A stretch of 64,000 nt of DNA from Cepaea nemoralis (lineage: Eukaryota > Mollusca > Gastropoda > Stylommatophora > Helicidae): the NCBI GenBank assembly GCA_014155875.1, contig JACEFZ010028305.1:65001-129000 (forward strand). Direction: 5' to 3'. A program made the translations under genes and the position numbers. The notes below the pieces were generated by a model that saw only the letters and a list, made by a program, of their open reading frames with translations, was not told the origin of the DNA and did no database searches. Numbering within the stretch: the first letter of the stretch is position 1; each line of letters begins with the position of its first letter. This document shows, piece by piece, positions 57,020 through 64,000 of this stretch.

Positions 57020-57395
57020 CTCATACGTCTCCATGGTGCATTCGCATACGTCTCCAGGTGCATTCATATACGTCTCCATGGTGCATTCACAAACGTTTCC
57101 TTTGTGCATTTACATACGTCTTCATGGTGCATTCATATACGTTTTCATGGTGCATTCGCATACGTCTCAATGGAGCATTCGTATATGTCTTCATGGTGCA
57201 TTCGCATACGACTCCTTGGTGCAGTCACATACGTATTAATGGTACATTCGCATGCGTCTTCATGGTGCATTCGCATAGGTTTTCATGATGCATTTACAAA
57301 CTTCTTCATGGTTAATTCATATTTCACATACGTCTTCATGGTGCAGTCAAATACGTCTCCATCGTGAAATCACATGTCTCCATGTGTGTATTCAC
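57020..57395. repeat. 24-bp minisatellite
   Basis: Units on CATGGTGCATTCGCATACGT plus CTTC/CTCC, about fifteen copies. The open frames over it (repeating HGAF) are repeat translations. Confidence 0.93.
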
Positions 57396-57715
57396 ACAAA
57401 CGTCTCCAGTCCATATCTTCATATTGCTCACCCACATTTAACGCTGTCTTCCTCTTGCCCGCTTCACCTCTACACCCCCTCAACATTTCTGCTAACAAAT
57501 ATCCATACTACTGTATATTGACAAAGTATCTTACTTTCCCCGTCTGTATCTTCCTGAATAACGTTTTCTTCAGTCTCAGTTTTGGTAATAGTTCTTGTGT
57601 GTATTTTATTCACCTGCTATGATAACATACCTATTGGTACAGATAACCACATTTCCAAAGATTCACATTTTCACTCGCATTGTTTATTTTATTGTCCATG
57701 TCTCTGCACCATGCA
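57396..57715. other. gene-free stretch
   Basis: No gene or repeat family recognised. Confidence 0.4.
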
Positions 57716-57719
57716 GCAG

Positions 57720-57845
57720 TTAAGTTAGTTGCATGACCTTTACAGGACGTCATAATAACGCCCAGCATTTTTAGGTTGGCTGTGATTTTTCTAAGCAATT
57801 TTAGGTTTACTAGTGCCCATTGTATTTTGACATTGTGAAAATCAA
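57720..57845 (-). mobile_element. SINE core fragment
   Basis: The minus strand carries the recurrent core; ACAGGACGTCATAATAAC on the plus strand is its 3' end. Confidence 0.6.
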
Positions 57846-58336
57846 TGCCAAGTGATATGCTCCTAATTGGTATGTTGTTGATTACGAACCGGGTATGCCG
57901 GATTGCGAAAAGACTATTCGATCCGATGAAGAGATACAGCAAGTGGTGCATGAGTTGTTATTCAGCGACCAAGAGAATTGTTTTGTTTTGTTTTTGGCAG
58001 GAATCCAAGTATTTTATCAGCGCTGGAGGACTTGCATTGAACGCAGTGATGACTACATCGGAAAATGATACATTTGTTCTTTACTTTTTCTGAGTATATT
58101 CACAAAAACACCACAAACAAAGACATTTACCGTTTTCATTTGAAGCTCTCTCGTACATGGAGGCAGCTGCAGGGGATAGCAAGGTGTATTAAGCTTGGTA
58201 CGAGTTGGTTGAGAACTTTTGCCACACTCGGGGAGGGGGGGGGGGCGGCAAATTGAGAAGAAGCTGTTTCATACTGTTAAATATTATATCAATTGAGGCC
58301 GCCAAGACAGTTCATCATCAAACGCATATGTATTTT

Positions 58337-58626
58337 TGGCGCTCATAGAATTAGGGGAAAGAATTAGAAACTAGAGGACGCACTAGGCAATATAATAATT
58401 GAAAGGTATAATTACCGACCTGGACTCGAACCTGTCATCTCCATATGACGACAGCTCCTCGCTGCAGGAACACGTGTACTTCGACGCATGACCAACTAGA
58501 TAACCTTAAAAAAATGTGTCTTCATTAGCCAGGTCTACCATCCACATGAATTCACAACTATGGAATGTGAACATAATTCATATCAAAGCTAGTCTCTAAT
58601 TCTTTCCCCTACTGTTATGAACGCCA
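58337..58626. mobile_element. 290-bp element with 38-bp inverted ends
   Basis: The ends 58337-58374 and 58589-58626 are imperfect inverted repeats sharing AGGGGAAAGAATTAGA. The interior has a tRNA-like stretch on the minus strand with B-box GGTTCGAGTCC (about 58435). No clear target duplication. It could be a MITE, or a SINE whose ends became inverted. Confidence 0.6.
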
Positions 58627-59159
58627 TACAAGATATGTGTGGGTTGTTTTTTTTTTAACGAACTAAACGTATTAACTTGGACTTCTTGCATTAATTCACA
58701 GCAGCTAACTACTTTCAGAGTTCCTGGCCCCACCGTACAATTTCTGTTATCTTCAACACCCTCTGTCATCTGTTATTAATCGTCATAGGTAAGAAACAAT
58801 ATTTACTTCTACCGGTGTGTTTCCATTCACTGTAATTTGCCAGATTGGCTTGGTGCTATATTTGGAACAATACGAACACAGACGTGCAATAACAAAACTA
58901 CCGGTTTAGTTGGGAGAAAACATCAAGAAAAACATTTTTTTTAAATTATCATTCTGTACCATTTTACTGGACAGGATCAACTTTCGACTCGCATGGTATT
59001 TTTTTATTTTCAAATCCTGTAACCAGTAGAGAGACATGATTTTAAGACAGTCGACTGGTAGGTTTAGATACAACTGTAGTTACCATTGCTCATATGATCA
59101 TAACATGTTTCTGATGAAGAGCTGCTGACATCTGAAGTAGACTCGCAAGTATTAAACAG

Positions 59160-59410
59160 CATTCATCGAAGTAGAGCTGGTCTCAGTGGCGAAGACGTTA
59201 CGAATGCGGTTCGTAATTCCGCTTACCTGCGTTCGAAACACAGCGATGCGCGTTTTGGCAGCAGATCGCGTTGCGCTAGGTTTTAACGAATTGGTATGTG
59301 AGCCTGTCGTTCAGAAAGCAACGGCAAAATATTGATGGTAAACTTGCCAAGAGATCACAACACCAGTAAAATAATGGTGTTGACAGCGATGTCTTGTAAA
59401 GGATATACCA
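59160..59410 (+). mobile_element. tRNA-headed SINE with recurrent core
   Basis: Head with B-box-like GCGTTCGAAACAC at about 59229, then the core (GTCGTTCAGAAAGCAACGGC). Second full copy of the type at 25350-25600. Confidence 0.65.
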
Positions 59411-59454
59411 AAAATATCGAAGTAGAGATTAGAGGACACCTGGACTATATAAGC

Positions 59455-59770
59455 ACTGACGTGGAGTCGCGCTAGTGCAACGACTAGCACACTTGCTCAT
59501 ATTTTAGAAATCCCATCAAGGTGAATTTTTCTCATCTGGGCTTCCACAACAACCCAGCCTACAATGGATACCAACAAGTATCACTGGAAGTAAATGCAAC
59601 AGGCGTGATGTTAATAATATCTCCCATCCAGTGTCCATTGTTCTATAATAGCATGGGGCTAGCACTGTATATTCAATACGACTCAATGCGTGTACAAGGG
59701 TCCTATGGCCACTTTACAGTGCGGCCACAATGGGATTCCAATCTGACGCCTTAAAATGATGACAGTACCT
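59455..59770 (+). mobile_element. tRNA-derived SINE
   Basis: The head GGAGTCGCGCTAGTGCAACG is followed by a body of about 280 bp that partly resembles 35850-36070. Confidence 0.5.
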
Positions 59771-59869
59771 CGCTGTAGAAACAAATGGACTCCGTCGAAT
59801 GGCCGCCTCCTCTTCGTCTACTACTGCCTCTTATTCTTCTTTTACTGTTGTCTCTTCCTCTTCTTCTTA

Positions 59870-59873
59870 CTCT

Positions 59874-59914
<41 letters not shown>

Positions 59915-59930
59915 GTTGTTGTTGTTGCCG
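59870..59930. repeat. ATT/GTT microsatellite
   Basis: ATT run passing into GTT. Confidence 0.95.
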
Positions 59931-59944
59931 GTCTCCCTGGTGGA

Positions 59945-60165
59945 GGGGTTAGCAGCTTTCTCCGTAACCCCGAATACTCTCGTGGTTGACGTGAGCGCAC
60001 GAGAATTGGAAGCGGTTCGAGTCGCGCCAGTGACTTATGAGAGTATGGAGCAGGTCGCTCAGAAAGTCGTGGCGTGCTGATGAGCGTAATCTAGCCTAGG
60101 AATCAACTACAGCTGAAAGATGCTGATGTTGACCGCAATATCCTGAAACAGGATGGAAACGCGGG
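59945..60165 (+). mobile_element. SINE with recurrent core
   Basis: Head ACTCTCGTGGTTGACGTGAG with B-box-like GCGGTTCGAGTCGC, then the core with AGCTGAAAGATGCTGATGTT. Inverted full copy at 63550-63790. Confidence 0.65.
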
Positions 60166-60167
60166 AA

Positions 60168-60171
60168 AAAA

Positions 60172-60243
<72 letters not shown>
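60168..60243. repeat. ATT microsatellite
   Basis: About 24 ATT units immediately after a SINE, probably its tail. Confidence 0.97.
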
Positions 60244-60244
<1 letters not shown>

Positions 60245-60439
60245 CCTGCCCCATAGTTTCTCAGTTCTGATTATAACATCTATTTTCTGAATAATATTGT
60301 GACCTCCGGTGCAGATCATGCTTACAGTAACACAGTTTCCTTTTTGTTCATCTTTCGAGGGAGTTACGTCACACGTAGTTCTTCACCTCAATTCTCAGTG
60401 TGTACGATTTCGGCATGACGTTGTGTCAGGTTTGCAGTA

Positions 60440-63105
60440 AATCAGCTGTAAATTATTTCCTCTAACAATACATCAATAGGAGTAGTACATTAGTTCTCCT
60501 AGCAATACAGCAACACGAGTAGTACAGTAGTTCTCCTAGCAATTCAGCAATATGAGTAGTACATTAGTTCTCCTAACAATACATTACCATGAGTAATATA
60601 TTAGTTCTCCTGGCAATACAGCAACACGAGTAGTACATTAGTTCTCCTAACAATACAGCAACACGAGTAGTACATTAGTTCTCCTAACAATACATTACCA
60701 CGAGTAGTACATTAGTTCTCCTAACAATACACCAACACGAGTAGCACATTAGTTCTCCTAACAATACACCAACATGAGTAGTAGATTAGTTCAGCTAGCA
60801 ATACAGCAATACGAGTAGTACATTAGTTCTCCTAGCAATACAGCAACACGAGTAGTACATTAGTTCTCCTAACAATACAGCACCACGAGTAGAACATTAG
60901 TTATCCTAGCAATAAAATAACACGAGTAGTACATTAGTTCTCCTAGTAATACAGCAACACGAGTAGTACATTAGTTCTCCTAACAATACAGCACCATGAG
61001 TAGTACATTAGTTCTCCTAGCAATAAAATAACACGAGTAGTACATTAGTTCTCCTAGCAATACAGCAACACGAGTAGTACATTAGTTCTCCTAACAATAC
61101 AGGAACACGAGTAGTACATTAGTTCTCCTAACAATACATTACCACGAGTAGTACATTAGTTCTCCTAACAATACACCAACACGAGTAGTACATTAGTTCT
61201 CTTAACAACATATTACTACGAGTAGTACATTAGTTCTCCTAACAATATAGCAACACAAGTAGTACATTCCATCCATCCATCCATCCATCCATCATGTGCC
61301 ATGCCGGTAAGCGTGGGCGGTCATGTTCTGCCATCTCACTCGATCACCAAAGTCGTGGATCAGCTCCGTGTTTCTGTCTCGACCATGCCACAAGGCCAAG
61401 CCATCCAGGTACTTGCTTCTAGGTCTTCCCCTTGGTCTGTTCCCCTCGATCTTGCCAGTTGTCACCAAGTTCTCCAAATCATTTCTTCTCATAACATGCC
61501 CAAAAAATTGTGACTGTCTACGTCTAATGTCTCCAATCAGTTTACGATCTTCATTTGTTTCTTGAAGGACTTGTTCATTGGTCTTTCTGGCTGTCCATGG
61601 TATTCTTTGCATTTTCCCCAGAAACCACATTTCTACATCCATCAGATGTTTTTCAGCCTGACTGCTCATTGTCCAAGCTTCACATCCATATAAAAGTACA
61701 GGTTCTATGTAGCATCTCAACACTCTTTTTCTCGTTTCAATTGACATCTTTTTACTGGTCAATATGTTTTTCATCTTGCTAAAGGCTACTTTTGAGTCTG
61801 CTTAATACAATACACGATACTGGAAATATACTTCAGGAGTTATGTAATTCTGTATTTATTGCAATCCCAAAGAAATCAGGAGCCTTGGAATGTGATCAAC
61901 ATCGAACAATTAGTATAATGAGTCACATCACGAAGATTTTGCTAAGAATTATCATGCTAATAATTATGAGGATAATACAACCTGAAATAGGAGAAGAACA
62001 ATGTGGGTTTGTAGAAGGCAAGGGTACAGTAAATGCTGTGTATATACGGAGAACCGTAATCGATCGTTCTATAGAAGTAAACAAAGATCTACACCTTTGC
62101 TTTATTGACTACACAAAGACTTTCGATAAAGTGAGACATGTCGACATGATAAGGATGCTTGAAGATCTACAAATTGATGGAAAAGACCTTAGACTTGTAA
62201 AAAACATATATTGGAATCAACAGGCTACCATAAGAGTTGATAATGAAGTAAGCCAATATCAGCCTATTAAGAGAGGTGTGAGACAGGGATGTGTAATGTA
62301 TCCAGATCTGTTTTCCCTGTACAGTGAAAGTAGTACATTAGTTCTCCTAAAAATACATTACCACGAGTAGTACATTAGTTCTCCTAACAATACAGCAACA
62401 CGAGTAGTACATTAGTTCTCCTAACAATACACCAACACGAGTAGTACATTAGTTCTCCAAACAATACATTACCACGAGTAGTACATTTGTTCTCCTAACA
62501 ATACATTACCACGAGTAGTACATTAGTTCTCCTAACAATACATTACCACGAGTAGTACATTAGTTCTCCTAACAATACAGCAACACGAGTAGTACATTAG
62601 TTCTCCAAACAATACATTACCACGAGTAGTACATTTGTTCTCCTAACAATACATTACCACGAGTAGTACATTAGTTCTCCTAACAATACATTACCACGAG
62701 TAGTACATTAGTTCTCCTAACAATACAGCAACACGAGTAGTACATTAGTTCTCCAAACAATACATTACCACGAGTAGTACATTAGTTCTCCTAACAATAC
62801 AGCAACACGAGTAGTACATTAGTTCTCCTAACATTACACCAACACGAGTAGTACATTAGTTCTCCTAACAATACATTATCACAAGTAGTACATTAGTTCT
62901 CCTAACAATACAGCAACACGAGCAGTACATTAGTTCTCCTAACAATACATTACCACGGGTAGTACATTAGTTCTCCTAGCAATACATTACCACGAGTAGT
63001 ACATTAGTTCTCAATACAATACACAAACACGAGTAGTACATTAGTTCTCCTAACAATACAGCACCACAAGTAGAACATTAGTTCTCCTAACAATACAGCC
63101 ACAAC
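60440..63105. repeat. 37-bp minisatellite, split by an RTE
   Basis: Units ACGAGTAGTACATTAGTTCT plus CCTAACAATACAGCAAC, with CAGCAAC/CATTACC/CACCAAC variants mixed. Some sets of three units recur, for example around 62405-62790, pointing to higher-order duplication. An RTE copy splits the array at 61269-62328. Confidence 0.97.
61258..62339 (-). mobile_element. RTE LINE with 5' inversion (twin-priming structure)
   Basis: The insert 61269-62328 lies between AGTAGTACATT at 61258-61268 and 62329-62339, which is also part of the minisatellite unit. Its 3' part (61774 down to 61292, minus strand) encodes an intact C-terminal 160 residues (MKNILTSKKMSIETRKRVLR, HVMRRND, AHAYRHGT) and ends in a TGGA-repeat tail. 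The 5' part (61792-62328, plus strand) encodes fingers/palm with IAIPKK, EEQCGF, LCFIDYTKTFDKVRH and KRGVRQGC. It is inverted, and the segment with the catalytic YADD is missing. Confidence 0.9.
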
Positions 63106-63109
63106 ATTA

Positions 63110-63185
63110 ACTGTCATTTACTGCCAATATAGTACCTTGCGGTGTATGGCAGAGGGGCCTTTGAGCCTGAGAAATTAAGGCCGCC
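63110..63185. other. short unassigned stretch
   Basis: No feature seen. Confidence 0.3.
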
Positions 63186-63325
63186 TGGCTAGTGCAGTCG
63201 CCGCGAACTGTGCAGGTTAGGTTTTCTTTTTGTCCCCGACGAAAACAATCCCACACCTTACTGAGGGATCGAACCCGGGTCTCCTGAAGGAGAAGCCGGC
63301 GTTATAGTCCTTTTTTTTTTACTTC
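63186..63325 (-). mobile_element. tRNA-like SINE fragment
   Basis: On the minus strand CTTCAGGAGACCCGGGTTCG followed by ATCCC is a good B-box and T-arm. The 5' tRNA half is weak, so a functional tRNA gene is not supported. Confidence 0.5.
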
Positions 63326-63389
63326 TTAATATAACATTAGCACTAATAGTCCAATAGGTCTCATCTCAGTAAATTATCCGCACATTTAT

Positions 63390-63545
63390 CACAATTGTCC
63401 TACTCCCGATACAGCCTCAGCACCATTATCACAACAGTTCTCCTCTCGATACAGCCTCAGCACCATTATCACAACAGTTCTCCTCTCGATACAGCCTCAG
63501 CACCATTATCACAACAGTTCTCCTCTCGATACAGCCACAGCACTA
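63390..63545. repeat. 40-bp tandem repeat
   Basis: Nearly identical units with CCTCAGCACCATTATCACAA and CAGTTCTCCTCTCGATACAG, about 3.5 copies. Confidence 0.95.
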
Positions 63546-63790
63546 TTGTTTTTTTTTTTTTGGTTCGCATATCCTTTACAGGACATCGTTGTCAACATCA
63601 GCATCTTTCAGCTGATTGTTGATTTCTTGGCAAGATTACGCTCAGTTGTTTGCCTTTGCTTTCTGTGCGACCGGCTCACATACCCCGTAAGTTACCGACG
63701 CGGAGAGAACCGCTACCGATTCTCGCGCACGTCACGTTACTCACGAGAATATACGGGATTACGGAGAAAGTCGTGTAACGTCTAGACCAG
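63546..63790 (-). mobile_element. full-length SINE with A tail
   Basis: Read on the minus strand: head with TATATTCTCGTGAGTAACGT, core (GTCGCACAGAAAGCAAAGGC, then CAGCTGAAAGATGCTGATGT), and GTCCTGTAAAGGATATGC followed by an A run. It matches 59945-60165. Confidence 0.7.
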
Positions 63791-64000
63791 GGAGCCCGGC
63801 ATCAGCACGATTAGTACGTTTAATTTCAAACGTAACTCTTGCTATCAGAACTGGAGTCTTGGTAGAGGAGATTGATGGGAAGTGGGTTCTCAAGCTTGAG
63901 AATGTTTCGCGCATGCAGTTGGGGATAGGTAACAGGCTGAGGTAATAAAAGTGTGCTTGCAAAAGGCAGTCGTCTGTACATGGTCTGCAGAAGCTGGGTT
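63791..64000. other. window end, no feature seen
   Basis: No supported gene or repeat. Confidence 0.4.

Noticed and set aside
57033..57395. Repeating HGAFTYVSM-like protein of 127 codons
   Set aside because: Translation of the 24-bp minisatellite, open in several frames.

Overview
The window is metazoan genomic DNA. It is AT-rich and carries non-LTR retrotransposons of the RTE type, tRNA-derived SINEs, a hAT transposon remnant, a probable solo LTR and many minisatellites. There are no operons, rRNA genes or bacterial-type genes. The only host-like genes are three copies of a secreted fibrinogen-related protein (PAN/apple-like + EGF-like + fibrinogen-like). That architecture, together with the repeat types, suggests a lophotrochozoan, most likely a gastropod mollusc. 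This is inference; the species cannot be read from the sequence.

Region 1 (about 1-31,200) is a duplicated fibrinogen-related-protein locus riddled with retroposons. Gene copies A (6958-8010, -) and B (16722-17774, -) lie in a direct duplication: unit A about 4409-9400, unit B about 15,360-19,020. Copy C (27523-28575, +) is the mirror image of B. B and C sit on the two arms of an old inverted duplication (left arm about 16,680-22,430, right arm about 23,640-28,575) that was later interrupted by insertions. Many insertions can be dated relative to the duplications because an empty site exists in the sister copy. Examples are a 189-bp poly(A) retroposon in A, a 135-bp SINE in B, a 344-bp LINE tail beside B and a 431-bp RNase H LINE fragment near C. 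An RTE element with an intact-looking endonuclease reading frame separates units A and B.

Region 2 (about 31,200-42,580) holds no gene. It contains SINE fragments, microsatellites, a long degenerate minisatellite of about 58 bp per unit split by a 1,983-bp probable solo LTR, an 799-bp hAT element with a transposase C-terminal remnant, and a decayed RTE 3' end.

Region 3 (42,582-55,945) is the most unusual part: a 13.36-kb nearly perfect palindrome. Its arms of about 6.64 kb differ at only a few bases and flank a 79-bp unique spacer. Each arm encodes an identical 308-aa protein with two C2H2 zinc fingers, an acidic linker and a C-terminal conserved-looking domain. Each arm also holds 1.5 kb of degenerate AT-rich tandem repeat and a telomere-like CCCTAA array near the spacer. 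The palindrome stops abruptly at both ends in unrelated flanks, which suggests a discrete, possibly mobile, element rather than a simple assembly fold-back.

Region 4 (55,946-64,000) is gene-free: minisatellites, tRNA-derived SINEs, a small terminal-inverted-repeat element, and an RTE copy with the inverted-5' structure of twin priming, inserted inside a 37-bp minisatellite array.
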